Notes: generated from the letters alone by a model not told the origin. A DNA stretch of 64,000 bases from Actinobacillus delphinicola (GCF_900638385.1 NZ_LR134510.1:744001-808000); one strand, 5' to 3'. Shown: positions 43,696 through 56,745, counted from the first letter of the stretch. Numbers and translations: made by a program.

Positions 43696-43713
43696 TTGCG
43701 AGCTAGATCGCAA
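43696..43713. promoter_or_regulatory. CRP-S (Sxy-dependent CRP) site upstream of tfoX
   Basis: The palindrome TTGCGAGCTAGATCGCAA has the core TGCGA-N6-TCGCA that distinguishes Sxy-dependent CRP sites from ordinary TGTGA-N6-TCACA sites. AGTATA at 43659-43664 (TATACT on the minus strand) is a possible -10 box for tfoX. The site lies between the tfoX start and the end of the DUF406 gene, so tfoX is the only sensible target. Confidence 0.75.
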
Positions 43714-43775
43714 AAAAATTTTAAAAAAATGGGAGTTAGATAGGAAAAATAAAAAATAAAAGCGGACGATTTTGA

Positions 43776-43808
43776 ATTACGCCCACTTTTTCGAAAAATT
43801 TTATGATG
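43776..43808 (+). repeat. ACGCC dispersed repeat, single copy
   Basis: Reads ATTACGCCCACTTTTTCG then AAAAATTTTATG. It ends six bases before the stop codon of the DUF406 gene, between that gene and the CRP-S site. Confidence 0.75.
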
Positions 43809-43813
43809 TTTAA

Positions 43814-44110
43814 TTAACGCATTGCTAATTGAAAAATCATAGATTCCGCTTGGCATTCAAAAGTAAAGGTAGCTTTTAGTAAAAATTCATCATTAATAGA
43901 TTCAATTTCATCAACTACCTCAAATCCAGAAAAAGCAGATTCTTTAGCTTTTTCTTTTAAACGCGCTAGCATTTCTTGAGCATCTTTTAGCGTAGCAAAT
44001 TTTTTTTCAATCTGTACGTTTAAGTCAGAATTATCAATTACTGTCCCAACATCTACACAGCAACAAGCGGCAACTTCTTGGGCACGACAGCTTAAATTTT
44101 TTTCGGTCAT
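43814..44110 (-). CDS. YfcZ/YiiS-family protein (DUF406)
   Basis: A 98-residue protein. VAACCCVDVGTVIDNSD near residue 13, with three adjacent cysteines, and FTFECQAESMIFQLAMR at the C-terminus match the DUF406 family (E. coli YfcZ and YiiS). The function is unknown. The Cys cluster could bind metal or be redox-active, but nothing in the sequence proves this. It stands alone between pckA and tfoX. Confidence 0.85.
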   Translation of the reverse strand: MTEKNLSCRAQEVAACCCVDVGTVIDNSDLNVQIEKKFATLKDAQEMLARLKEKAKESAFSGFEVVDEIESINDEFLLKATFTFECQAESMIFQLAMR

Positions 44111-44368
44111 ATGTTTCCCCTAAATTGAGCAATTATTGCCAGTATTCTATCAAGATTAATTGTATTCACAAAATAGGATTTTTTTAGAGAATAGAATGTT
44201 AATGGATTGTTTTTGAGATCAATAGTCAATGTTATAAGTTGATTAAATTAATTAACTAAATTTTAGAAAAAAACGATTTTTTACCGATTTTTTTTTGTCT
44301 TTTATTTTAATTTTATTAGAATGAAAAGCATCCAAATTTTTAATATTTAATACGATAAGAGGTTGACT

Positions 44369-45991
44369 ATGACTGACTTAAATGTACTTAAACAAGACCT
44401 ACAAAAACTTGGGATTCATGATGTAAAAGAAGTTATTTACAATCCAAGCTATGAAAAGCTTTTTCAGGATGAAACTAAGCCTGGGTTAGAAGGTTTTGAA
44501 AAAGGCGTAGTGACTAAAACAGGTGCAGTTGCTGTTGATACAGGCGTATTTACAGGACGTTCGCCAAAAGATAAATATATCGTTGAAGATGATATTACCC
44601 GTGATACCGTATGGTGGACGAGTGACGCTGCGAAAAACGATAATAAAAAAATGTCTCAGCAAGTTTGGAATGAATTGAAAAAAATCGTTACGACTGAATT
44701 ATCAGATAAAGTATTGTACGTTGTCGATGGTTTTTGTGGCGCGAATGAAAATACACGATTGAAAGTACGTTTCATTACTGAAGTTGCATGGCAAGCACAT
44801 TTTGTGACAAATATGTTTATCCGTCCAACTAAAGAAGAACTTATTGACTTCAAACCTGATTTTATCGTGATGAATGGTGCCAAAACCACTAATCCAAATT
44901 GGAAGGAACAAGGATTACATTCTGAAAACTTCGTCGCCTTTAATTTAACAGAACGTATTCAATTAATCGGTGGTACTTGGTACGGCGGTGAAATGAAAAA
45001 AGGGATGTTCTCAATGATGAACTACTTCCTTCCACTACAAGGCATCGCAGCAATGCACTGCTCTGCAAACGTAGGTAAAGATGGTGATACAGCTATCTTC
45101 TTTGGTTTATCTGGTACAGGTAAAACGACATTATCAACAGATCCAAAACGTCAACTTATTGGTGATGATGAACATGGTTGGGATGATAATGGGGTATTTA
45201 ACTTCGAAGGTGGTTGTTATGCAAAAACAATCAACCTCTCTGCCGAAAATGAACCTGATATCTACGGTGCGATTAAACGTAATGCACTTCTAGAAAACGT
45301 TGTAGTCCTAGACGATGGTACAGTTGATTTTGATGATGCCTCAAAAACTGAGAATACACGTGTTTCTTATCCTATTTATCATATTGAGAATATCGTAAAA
45401 CCAGTATCAAAAGCAGGTCCTGCGAAGAAAGTTATTTTCTTAACTGCCGATGCATTTGGAGTATTACCGCCAGTAGCAAAATTAACGCCAGAACAAACAA
45501 AATATTATTTCCTTTCTGGTTTTACCGCAAAATTGGCAGGTACAGAACGTGGTATTACTGAACCTACTCCGACTTTCTCAGCATGTTTTGGTGAAGCTTT
45601 CCTTAGTTTACATCCAACACAATATGCAGAAGTTTTAGTGAAACGCATGAAAGATGCAGGCGCCGAAGCTTACCTTGTGAATACAGGTTGGAACGGTACA
45701 GGTAAACGAATTTCTATTAAAGATACTCGTGGTATCATTGATGCTATATTAGATGGTTCTATTGATAAAGCACAGATGACTGAATTACCAATTTTCAATC
45801 TTGCTATTCCAACAGCATTACCAGGTGTAGATACTCATATCTTAGATCCTCGTAATACATATGCCGATAAAGCAGAGTGGAAAACAAAAGCAGAAAAATT
45901 AGCAGCATTATTTATCAATAACTTCAAAAAATATGCGACTAATGCGGAAGGTAAATCACTTATTGCCGCAGGTCCACATTTAGATAAATAA
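44369..45991 (+). CDS. pckA: Phosphoenolpyruvate carboxykinase (ATP) PckA
   Basis: A 540-residue ATP-dependent PEP carboxykinase that interconverts oxaloacetate and PEP. The kinase loop [13 protein letters not shown], the metal site LIGDDEHGW and the substrate segment [11 protein letters not shown] are intact. In Pasteurellaceae such as Actinobacillus succinogenes the enzyme works in the CO2-fixing direction towards succinate. AAGAGG six bases before the ATG at 44369 decides against a TTG two codons earlier. A terminator follows. Confidence 0.96.
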   Translation: MTDLNVLKQDLQKLGIHDVKEVIYNPSYEKLFQDETKPGLEGFEKGVVTKTGAVAVDTGVFTGRSPKDKYIVEDDITRDTVWWTSDAAKNDNKKMSQQVWNELKKIVTTELSDKVLYVVDGFCGANENTRLKVRFITEVAWQAHFVTNMFIRPTKEELIDFKPDFIVMNGAKTTNPNWKEQGLHSENFVAFNLTERIQLIGGTWYGGEMKKGMFSMMNYFLPLQGIAAMHCSANVGKDGDTAIFFGLSGTGKTTLSTDPKRQLIGDDEHGWDDNGVFNFEGGCYAKTINLSAENEPDIYGAIKRNALLENVVVLDDGTVDFDDASKTENTRVSYPIYHIENIVKPVSKAGPAKKVIFLTADAFGVLPPVAKLTPEQTKYYFLSGFTAKLAGTERGITEPTPTFSACFGEAFLSLHPTQYAEVLVKRMKDAGAEAYLVNTGWNGTGKRISIKDTRGIIDAILDGSIDKAQMTELPIFNLAIPTALPGVDTHILDPRNTYADKAEWKTKAEKLAALFINNFKKYATNAEGKSLIAAGPHLDK

Positions 45992-46019
45992 CTACTAAAG
46001 TAGCTTAAAGGTAAATTTA

Positions 46020-46046
46020 AAAGGGTAACGTGAGTTACCCTTTTTA
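46020..46046 (+). terminator. Terminator after pckA
   Basis: AAGGGTAAC and GTTACCCTT arms with loop GTGA, then a T-run. Confidence 0.9.
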
Positions 46047-46254
46047 TATTTATTAACGACCACTAACAGAAATTTCTAAAAGTAGTGCAAAAGTTATCCA
46101 ATATTTAGCTATCTAAGAATTATTTTCTTGTGGAAAACTTTATAAAACTGCTGTTTTTTTATTCTTTTATTCACAAAACATGTACAAAAAAATGCTTTTT
46201 AGTTTAAAAAATAGTCAAGCGATAAGTTTTTTATAATTTTTTTGAAAAAAGTAC

Positions 46255-46282
46255 TTGCGCTACATCGGAAAATATCTATAAT
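46255..46282 (+). promoter_or_regulatory. rrn operon promoter
   Basis: TTGCGC (46255-46260) and TATAAT (46277-46282) are 16 bases apart. They are preceded by A/T-rich UP-element-like DNA and followed by a GC-rich discriminator ACGCCCC, as expected for a growth-rate-controlled rRNA promoter. Confidence 0.75.
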
Positions 46283-46291
46283 ACGCCCCAC

Positions 46292-46354
46292 ACAACGACG
46301 CGACGTTGTTAACAAAAATTTACTTCTCGCGTCGTTGTTTTTTGTTCTTTAACA
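46292..46354 (+). promoter_or_regulatory. rrn leader: alternative hairpins and boxA antiterminator
   Basis: ACAACGACGCG (46292-46302) can pair with CGCGTCGTTGT (46328-46338), which is followed by a T-run like an intrinsic terminator. Its first six bases can instead pair with CGTTGT (46304-46309). BoxA TGTTCTTTAACA (46343-46354), the NusB/NusE binding site, follows directly. Confidence 0.6.
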
Positions 46355-46364
46355 ACTAACTAGA

Positions 46365-46381
46365 CAATCTGTGTGGGCACT
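46365..46381 (+). ncRNA. 5' strand of the 16S precursor processing stem
   Basis: CAATCTGTGTGGGCACT is complementary at 16 of 17 positions (one G-T) to AGTGCTCACACAGATTG at 48053-48069. This is the stem cut by RNase III to release pre-16S RNA. Confidence 0.8.
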
Positions 46382-46491
46382 TGTTGATTGACTTTGTTTA
46401 AATAATTTAACTAAGTCTTAATGAGTGTCAAACTAGAAATTCATTTTAAATGAAAGACTTTTTGTCAGCTTATTGAGCGAATCAAGCTTTG

Positions 46492-48033
<1,542 letters not shown>

Positions 48034-48150
48034 CCAAAATGAAGCGACAGTGAGTGCTCACACAGATTGTTTTAGTAGTTGTAAACAACAAAAGACAAGA
48101 CTTTAAAGATACGATGTCGTATTAAAGTTTTAAAAGTATCTTTAAATGTT

Positions 48151-48226
48151 GTCCCCATCGTCTAGAGGCCTAGGACATCGCCCTTTCACGGCGGTAACAG
48201 GGGTTCGAATCCCCTTGGGGACGCCA
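48151..48226 (+). tRNA. tRNA-Glu (anticodon TTC)
   Basis: A 76-base cloverleaf: acceptor GTCCCC pairs with GGGGAC, the anticodon loop is CTTTCAC with TTC, the T-loop is GTTCGAATCC, and CCA is encoded. It is the only tRNA in the 16S-23S spacer, so this is a Glu-type rrn copy. Confidence 0.97.
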
Positions 48227-48394
48227 TTTAAAGATATTTTATTGTCTTAATTGTTCTTTAAAAATTTAAAATCAAGCTGAAAACTAAAGAGACTTTCAAG
48301 TAAAGTCTGAGTAGTTAAAAATCTTATGCTGAAAAAGGCAGCATAAGTCGAGTTGTTAATCGCAATCTTAATATGAAAATATTTGAGGTTGTAT
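48227..48394 (+). other. Second rrn spacer with boxA and 23S processing stem
   Basis: A second boxA-like TGTTCTTTAAAA lies at 48252-48263. Bases 48378-48402 complement 51286-51311 around the 23S ends, forming the 23S processing stem. Confidence 0.7.
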
Positions 48395-51295
<2,901 letters not shown>

Positions 51296-51441
51296 ACAAC
51301 ACTCAAATATTTTTAGAGAAAAGATTTGAAAGAAAGTCGGTTTTCAGTGAAGATTTTAAAGACTTAACGAAGCGAAGAGAAAGTAAAACGCAAATAAACG
51401 TTAAGTAAAGAACGACGAAAAGACAGATTATAAAGAATAAT

Positions 51442-51557
51442 CCTGGCGGCGAAAGTGCAGTGGTCCCACCTGACCCCATGCCGAACTCAGAAGTGAAACG
51501 CTGTAACGCCGATGGTAGTGTGGAGTCCCTCCATGCGAGAGTAGGACACCGCCAGGT
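51442..51557 (+). rRNA. rrf: 5S ribosomal RNA
   Basis: About 116 bases with CCTGGCGGC at the 5' end pairing with GCCAGG at the 3' end, and the internal CCCCATGCCGAACTCAGAAGTGAAACG region. Last RNA of the operon; no distal tRNA follows. Confidence 0.96.
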
Positions 51558-51566
51558 CCCAACACC

Positions 51567-51595
51567 AACCTCTTGAGCAATCAAGAGGTTTTTTT
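51567..51595 (+). terminator. rrn operon terminator
   Basis: AACCTCTTGA and TCAAGAGGTT arms with loop GCAA and a T-run. Confidence 0.93.
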
Positions 51596-51761
51596 ATGCC
51601 TGAAAATTAAGAAAACTTAAGAAAGACTAGGCTAAGAGAAAAAGAGTAGGCTAAGAAAAGCAATTCCTCTTTATTCTTTCCTTTTATCATATCTAACCTC
51701 ATCGCCCATTCCTTTATAATAATAAAGATAGATTCACTCTCCTTCTATCACCGAATTACCT

Positions 51762-51793
51762 ATCACGTTCCGCTTTCCCATAAATTTTATGTA
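51762..51793 (+). repeat. ACGCC dispersed repeat, degenerate copy
   Basis: ATCACGTTCCGCTTTCCCATAAATTTTATG differs from the copy at 52158-52188 at about 5 of 31 positions. The CC of the core is TT here. Confidence 0.55.
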
Positions 51794-51814
51794 CTTTATA
51801 TAACTGCTTTAAAT

Positions 51815-51848
51815 CACATAAATTTTTACGAAAAACGGGGCGTGCTTT
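51815..51848 (-). repeat. ACGCC dispersed repeat
   Basis: On the minus strand it reads GCACGCCCCGTTTTTCG then TAAAAATTTATGTG. It faces the degenerate copy at 51762. Confidence 0.8.
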
Positions 51849-52156
51849 TGTTTTTGCATGGGGAGGACTAGTTCATAAGTTTTACGTTTTAACACTACTG
51901 TAGCGCTTATCCTTTTAGAATCGCATGTTTAAAGACAGGATACGCTTACAGAAATTTAATAATAATGCCAATAAAACCAAGAGTAAGAAAAGCCAGTGCT
52001 ATGCGAGGCATAAGCCCGCTAAGATAACAGACGTAATCAAACCCTCTTAGTCCTCGTATTGCTATCTTCTATTCTTCCCATCCTATCTTTTTATCCTAAT
52101 TTTTATTATTAATAGCGCCTCTATACAGATTTCCCCCCCTTTTATCATCAAAGTAA

Positions 52157-52190
52157 CTATCACGCCCCGATTTTCCGTAAATTTTATTAT
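52157..52190 (+). repeat. ACGCC dispersed repeat
   Basis: CTATCACGCCCCGATTTTCCG then TAAATTTTAT, about 100 bases before the yaaW-like start. Confidence 0.8.
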
Positions 52191-52287
52191 TAATGACTTA
52201 GATCATGAAAAAAGCATAATAAATTGTCGCGTTGTTTTTTTTTGTACAATTCGCTAGATTTTAATAACGTTAAATAGAAGGTAAAAA

Positions 52288-53037
52288 ATGGCTTATCGGC
52301 ATGATGCGGATCTCGCTTTTTTAGGCGAATTATCTAATGAAAATTTGGGAAAACTTTTTGATCTTTTAGTTTATGACCCCAAAGATAATCAGAGACGGCG
52401 CACAGAAGAATTAACCGACTCTAAGGAATATCATCAACATCAGAATAACTATGCTCAATATTGGCAACGTATTGCAGAGGAACTTCAGTTATTTGGAGGG
52501 AATACATTTTTTAATATGTTGCGTAAGCAAGGTATTCTTTATAACGAAATTTTGTGTGATGTCTGCGACAAAATGAAGGTGAAGTATAATAAAAATGCTG
52601 AGACTGTCATTATTGAGCAAAGTTTACTCATGAGTTTATTAGAAAAAGCATTGGAAGAGATGTCTCATCCAGAACAGGAAGAATTAGCGAAATCTATTGG
52701 TATTCAGGATTTTGGACATGTAGATGCCTCTATTTTAACCGCTACATTTTTGAAGTTATTTAACATGGGAAAATTTGGTGCTTACAAAGGGACGTTGATT
52801 ATCGTAAATGCAGTTTGGAAAGCATTATTTGGTAAAGGCTTAACACTAGTCGCTAATGCTACGCTTATGCGTGCTATTTCCATTTTAACAGGTCCTATTG
52901 GCTGGGGAATCACAGGAATATGGACAGCGGTTGATATTGCAGGACCAGCCTATCGAGTTACCATTCCGAGTGTGCTTATGGTTGCTTTATTGCGACAAAC
53001 TTATTTAAATGAAGATGTATTAGCAGATTTAGAGTAA
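52288..53037 (+). CDS. yaaW: YaaW-like UPF0174 family protein (DUF3944)
   Basis: A 249-residue protein. The N-terminal DADLAFLGELSNENL and YWQRIAEELQLFGGNTF, and the C-terminal AYRVTIPSVLMVALLRQTYL, match the E. coli YaaW/UPF0174 family. A hydrophobic glycine-rich stretch (about residues 180-220, ISILTGPIGWGITGIW) could insert in membranes. Function unknown. It is a single-gene unit between the rrn operon and a small lipoprotein gene, with its own terminator. Distribution of this family is patchy, so it may be accessory. Confidence 0.78.
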   Translation: MAYRHDADLAFLGELSNENLGKLFDLLVYDPKDNQRRRTEELTDSKEYHQHQNNYAQYWQRIAEELQLFGGNTFFNMLRKQGILYNEILCDVCDKMKVKYNKNAETVIIEQSLLMSLLEKALEEMSHPEQEELAKSIGIQDFGHVDASILTATFLKLFNMGKFGAYKGTLIIVNAVWKALFGKGLTLVANATLMRAISILTGPIGWGITGIWTAVDIAGPAYRVTIPSVLMVALLRQTYLNEDVLADLE

Positions 53038-53067
53038 AAAAGCCACTTAATCGTTAAGTGGCTTTTT
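53038..53067 (+). terminator. Terminator after the yaaW-like gene
   Basis: AAAGCCACTTAA and TTAAGTGGCTTT arms with loop TCG. Confidence 0.9.
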
Positions 53068-53098
53068 AATTGGTTGATCTTCCTTTTACGACATTTAT

Positions 53099-53130
53099 GC
53101 CAATAAATTTTTACGAAAAACTTGGCGTCA
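53099..53130 (-). repeat. ACGCC dispersed repeat, variant core
   Basis: On the minus strand it reads TGACGCCAAGTTTTTCG then TAAAAATTTATTGG. The two bases after ACGCC are AA instead of CC. Confidence 0.65.
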
Positions 53131-53205
53131 TTTTTCGGGTCCGATGACAATAATCGAATAAAGCCATCTGATAGATGGCTTTAAAATTTTATCTATTCTA
53201 AAATT

Positions 53206-53682
53206 TTATTTAATTGGCTCTAGATGTTTTTTCCAAGCATGAGGGACATCTTTTAATAAATATACTTTCACGCCTTTAGGGTGTTTATCTAGTGTAAAAC
53301 GATAGGTATCGTTTAATTTGTACATTGCACCTGTAATTGGATCAACGATTAAGAAGCCGATTACACCGCCAAATCCTAAATTACCGAAGTACCAGCCATC
53401 AATGGTCGGGGTAATATTAAAAGATTGTGTTGGGAAGCCTTTTCCTGAAAAAATAACTTTATAGTGTGCTTTTTTGAAATAACCATCTCCAGATTTTAAA
53501 ACAAGATGTGCTGGAGTGACACCTCTATAAATTGTTTGATTTCCACTAAATATCGTAACATTCACGCCACTAGGATCACTGTCAATGGTTGTTGGGTAAT
53601 CACTTTTGCTTACGATCGAAGCGCAACCAGAAAGTGTAAGAATGCCTCCTAATAATGCGGTTTTTGCGATATTTTTTATCAT
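53206..53682 (-). CDS. Small lipoprotein of unknown function
   Basis: A 158-residue protein with an N-terminal lipoprotein signal and lipobox LSGC, lipidated at Cys20. The mature part begins ASIVSKSDYPTTIDSDPSGVNVTI, a short beta-rich stretch that resembles PEGA-type domains. GWYFGNLGFGGVIGFLIVDPITGAMYKL near residues 95-125 is typical of small envelope lipoproteins of Proteobacteria. Residue +2 after the Cys is Ala, which is compatible with outer-membrane sorting. No neighbour suggests a role. Confidence 0.82.
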   Translation of the reverse strand: MIKNIAKTALLGGILTLSGCASIVSKSDYPTTIDSDPSGVNVTIFSGNQTIYRGVTPAHLVLKSGDGYFKKAHYKVIFSGKGFPTQSFNITPTIDGWYFGNLGFGGVIGFLIVDPITGAMYKLNDTYRFTLDKHPKGVKVYLLKDVPHAWKKHLEPIK

Positions 53683-54076
53683 AATAATTATCCTTTTATA
53701 ACTGCTTAAAAATAAAAGATGAGATAATCATTTTATCTCATGTAAATTATAAAAAAATTTTTATAAGAATGGTGAAAATTCACTATTAGGTTAACGATCT
53801 ATATCAATAAAAATTCAATTATTATCAAATACTTCATCTTATTTATAGCGTGAATATAAAAAATTTAAAATTTTTTTCACTTCTAAATCGGCTTTCTACC
53901 ATAAATCACACCGAAAGGTGCGTGTATTACGAAAAAGTGCCTTCTTGCAGAGTATAGTAGGGGGGAGTATAGTACGTGCCATCAGAACGAAACAAGTTTT
54001 CAAATAATTCAAAGATTTAAAAGTTTAAAAGTTAAAAGATTTCAAAGTTTAAAAAGTTTATGGGAGTAAACATACT
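53683..54076. other. Intergenic region upstream of the iron alcohol dehydrogenase
   Basis: About 390 bases without a gene, divergent between the lipoprotein and the dehydrogenase. AGTATAGTA occurs twice (53951-53959 and 53966-53974) flanking a G-run. From about 54008 to 54060 a series of imperfect 8-10-base units of the type AAAGTTTA forms a repetitive 5' leader. A GGGAG ribosome site precedes the ATG at 54077. Confidence 0.6.
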
Positions 54077-55243
54077 ATGAATAGATTCACAATTCCACGT
54101 GATGTTTATTTTGGCGATAACGCCGTTGAGTATTTAGCGCAAGTTGATGCAAAACGTGCATTCATCGTTTATGACGGTACTCGTTTAGAAGAAGATGGTA
54201 CTATCGCACGTCTTCAAGATTATTTACGCCAAGCTGGTGTTGAAAGCACTACTTTCAACGAAGTTGACCATGATCCTTCAGTAGAAATGGTTCGCAACGG
54301 TTTAGCGAAAATGAATGAATTTAAACCTGACTTAATCGTTGGGGTTGGCGGTGGTTCGCCAATTGATGCGGCAAAAGCAATGTGGATTTTCTATGAACAT
54401 CCAGAATTAAGCTTTGAAGAAGCTGCAAAACCATTTTCTCTACCAAAACTGCGTAATAAAGCGCACTTCATTGCGATTACAACGACGAGTGGTACCGCAA
54501 CTGAAGTAACTTCATTCTCAGTAATTACAGATGAAAAAACAGGTATCAAATACCCAATCGCTGACTTCAACATCACTCCAGATGTAGCGATCGTTGATAC
54601 TACTTTGGTAGAAACCTTACCGAAAGGTTTAGTTGCAAATACAGGGATGGATGCCCTAACTCATGCAATTGAAGCTTACACCTCTAACGTAGCGACACCA
54701 TTTACCGATGCGTTAGCGATAAAAGCAATCGAAATGATTATGGAAAATCTGGTTGCGTCTTATCGTGGGGACATGGAAGCACGTAAAGCGATGCATATTG
54801 CACAAAACCTTGCAGGTATGGCATTTTCGAATGCAATTTTAGGCATTGTTCACTCAATGGCACATAAATCTGGTAAAGTATTTGATATTCCGCACGGTAT
54901 GATTAATTCAATCTGCCTGCCACATGCGACACGTTTTAATGCAAAAACAGCACCAGAAAAATATGTAGACATTGCGAAACGTTTACATTTAGAAGGCGAA
55001 ACAGACCAAGCATTAATTGATGCTTTAGTTGCTGCGATTCGCAATCTTCAAGTAAATATGAACATGGCAGCGAGTTTCAAAGATTACGGACTTTCTGAAG
55101 AACTCTTCCTAAATAAAGTGGACGAAATTGCTGCGGCGGCGGTACTTGATCCTTGTACAAGTACTAACCCGCGTGAAATCAACAACGCTGAAATGACAGC
55201 CCTTTTCAAAGCGGCATATTACAATACTGAAGTTGATTTCTAG
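54077..55243 (+). CDS. Iron-containing alcohol dehydrogenase
   Basis: A 388-residue group III (Fe-type) alcohol dehydrogenase that reduces an aldehyde with NAD(P)H. The nucleotide loop is VGVGGGSPIDAAKA. The iron ligands are the Asp and His in TGMDALTHAIEAYTS and the two His in GIVHSMAHKSGKVFDIPHG. It resembles the C-terminal half of AdhE and 1,3-propanediol/butanol dehydrogenases; the natural alcohol cannot be decided. It is a single-gene unit with a terminator and an unusual repetitive leader. Confidence 0.9.
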   Translation: MNRFTIPRDVYFGDNAVEYLAQVDAKRAFIVYDGTRLEEDGTIARLQDYLRQAGVESTTFNEVDHDPSVEMVRNGLAKMNEFKPDLIVGVGGGSPIDAAKAMWIFYEHPELSFEEAAKPFSLPKLRNKAHFIAITTTSGTATEVTSFSVITDEKTGIKYPIADFNITPDVAIVDTTLVETLPKGLVANTGMDALTHAIEAYTSNVATPFTDALAIKAIEMIMENLVASYRGDMEARKAMHIAQNLAGMAFSNAILGIVHSMAHKSGKVFDIPHGMINSICLPHATRFNAKTAPEKYVDIAKRLHLEGETDQALIDALVAAIRNLQVNMNMAASFKDYGLSEELFLNKVDEIAAAAVLDPCTSTNPREINNAEMTALFKAAYYNTEVDF

Positions 55244-55285
55244 TAAATTTTAAGCATATATAATCCTCATTTCTCTTAGTGCAAC

Positions 55286-55319
55286 AAGCCACTTCCTAGT
55301 TTGGAAGTGGCTTTTTTTA
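55286..55319 (+). terminator. Terminator after the alcohol dehydrogenase
   Basis: AAGCCACTTCC and GGAAGTGGCTT arms, then a T-run. Confidence 0.9.
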
Positions 55320-55324
55320 TGTAC

Positions 55325-56029
55325 TTAAAGATTATTTTGCATAAGTTGGTGAATAAATTCTGGGACGATTTTTGTGGCCAAACCATAACGTTTTATTTGG
55401 AAAGCATTTTCTACGTTACTGGGTTCGAGATTGAGCTCGATAGTTTGAGCATGCGCACGATTTGCTTCTTTGACAAAACCAGCAGCGGGATAAACATTAC
55501 CTGAGGTACCAATTGAAATAAAATAATCGCAATCTGCAAGGGCATCATAAATACGATCCATTTCATAAGGCATCTCGCCAAACCAGACAATATTAGGGCG
55601 TAGTGGTTGGCGGATCTCACAACAATGGCATTTATCACTTGCACTAAGATCGCCCGTCCAAGGATATACTTTTTCTGTTAATGGGCACTTCGCCTCAAGT
55701 AAGCTACCATGCATGTGGATGATATTTTTCGAGCCTGCTCGTTCATGTAAGTTATCGACATTCTGCGTAATCAGTAGAAAATTATCACCAAGTTGTTGTT
55801 CAAGCTCTGCTAATGCAAAGTGGGCAGCATTAGGATTAATTTTAGGATCAAAGAGTGCTTTGCGGCGTTGATTGTAAAAATCCTGGACTAACCGTGGATT
55901 ACGTTGATAGCCTTCTGGCGTGGCAATTTCATCAATAGAATAATCTTCCCATAATCCATCTTCTGCACGGAAAGTGCGTAAACCTGATTCAGCAGAAATT
56001 CCAGCGCCTGTTAAGATAACGACTTTCAT
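55325..56029 (-). CDS. cobB: NAD-dependent protein deacylase CobB (sirtuin)
   Basis: A 234-residue class III sirtuin that removes acyl groups from lysines using NAD. The NAD motif is [15 protein letters not shown], then [14 protein letters not shown], catalytic His107 in HMHGS, and zinc cysteines from Cys115 and the CHCC cluster (134-137). Tyr52 and Arg55 form the YxxR pair that in relatives allows desuccinylation. GAGG lies before the ATG at 56029, which is preferred to a Met 12 codons upstream. This is the short form without the N-terminal extension of some CobB proteins. Confidence 0.93.
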   Translation of the reverse strand: MKVVILTGAGISAESGLRTFRAEDGLWEDYSIDEIATPEGYQRNPRLVQDFYNQRRKALFDPKINPNAAHFALAELEQQLGDNFLLITQNVDNLHERAGSKNIIHMHGSLLEAKCPLTEKVYPWTGDLSASDKCHCCEIRQPLRPNIVWFGEMPYEMDRIYDALADCDYFISIGTSGNVYPAAGFVKEANRAHAQTIELNLEPSNVENAFQIKRYGLATKIVPEFIHQLMQNNL

Positions 56030-56362
56030 GTTTTCCTCATTTCTGTATTTTTTTATATAAAACAAAACAGTTACATTGCTTAGTTTTTAATTATAGATAT
56101 CTATAAATAAATGCAAACTCTTATCTTTAATAAAAAGGATAAATATAAAAATAAGCAAATATTTTACGATAATATTTTTGTATTAGCTTATATTAACACT
56201 TTTTTAACAATATTTATTTTGTATATAGCGAAATAATGTGAGTTTATTTTATTATCTATCAATAGGTTAAATAATGCACTTATTTACACAAATATATATA
56301 GCGTAGTGTAAAAAAAACGTTATAATATTCGCCGATCACTATTGATTATATTTGGAGACATT
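56030..56362. other. AT-rich divergent intergenic region (cobB / mop)
   Basis: About 330 bases of very A/T-rich DNA between divergent cobB and mop. A TATAAT at 56322-56327 is a plausible -10 box for mop. No gene or recognisable repeat was found. Confidence 0.45.
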
Positions 56363-56575
56363 ATGAAATTTTCAACTCGTAATTTAATTAAGGGAACTGT
56401 AACTCAAATCACTGAAGGTGCAGTAAATGTAGAAGTAACCATCAAAACTGCAGAAGGCGTAGAACTTGTTTCTATCATTACTAAAGCAGCATGTGATAAT
56501 TTGGGTCTTGCTGTTGGTAAAGAAGCTTATGCAGCAATCAAAGCATCAAATGTAATGATTGGTATTGACGAATAA
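56363..56575 (+). CDS. Molybdopterin/molybdate-binding protein (Mop family)
   Basis: A 70-residue protein made of one Mop domain (STRNLIKGTVTQITEGAVNVEVTI then AYAAIKASNVMIGID). Such molbindins assemble into hexamers that hold molybdate or tungstate in the cytoplasm. GGAGA lies before the ATG at 56363. It complements the molABC importer at the left edge of the window, so molybdenum homeostasis appears at two loci. Monocistronic, with a terminator. Confidence 0.88.
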   Translation: MKFSTRNLIKGTVTQITEGAVNVEVTIKTAEGVELVSIITKAACDNLGLAVGKEAYAAIKASNVMIGIDE

Positions 56576-56591
56576 TCTGCATTTTGTAAGT

Positions 56592-56632
56592 GGTTACAGT
56601 GTAAGTAGGTTAGCACTGTAATCATTTTTTCT
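56592..56632 (+). terminator. Terminator after mop
   Basis: GTTACAGTG and CACTGTAAT arms are followed by six T residues. Confidence 0.75.
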
Positions 56633-56745
56633 TATTATCCTTTCTTATCTACCGTTCTCACGTTATATTTTGTCAAATTCTGACATGACCCCTCAAGCCT
56701 TTCTGTTATAATACGGATATTTAATCATACTTATTTTTAATTATT

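Larger units (their letters stand above)
51600..52287. other. Gene-free region after rrn with three ACGCC repeats
   Basis: About 690 bases with no convincing coding frame or RNA gene. It contains a degenerate ACGCC copy (51762-51793), an oppositely oriented one (51815-51848) and a third near-consensus copy (52157-52190). Purine-rich and pyrimidine-rich stretches occur between. A promoter for the yaaW-like gene may lie near its right end. Confidence 0.6.

Noticed and set aside
44200-44240. TTTTTGAGATCAATAGTCAATG upstream of pckA as a CRP or FNR site
   Set aside because: Half-site spacing fits neither TGTGA-N6-TCACA nor TTGAT-N4-ATCAA.
46283-46289. ACGCCCC just after the rrn -10 box
   Set aside because: It matches the repeat core but lacks the two A/T tracts; it is better explained as the GC-rich discriminator of an rRNA promoter.
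53159-53182. Hairpin AAAGCCATCT/AGATGGCTTT between the yaaW-like gene and the lipoprotein gene
   Set aside because: It could be the lipoprotein terminator, but the T-run on the minus strand is poor, so I did not list it as a firm terminator.
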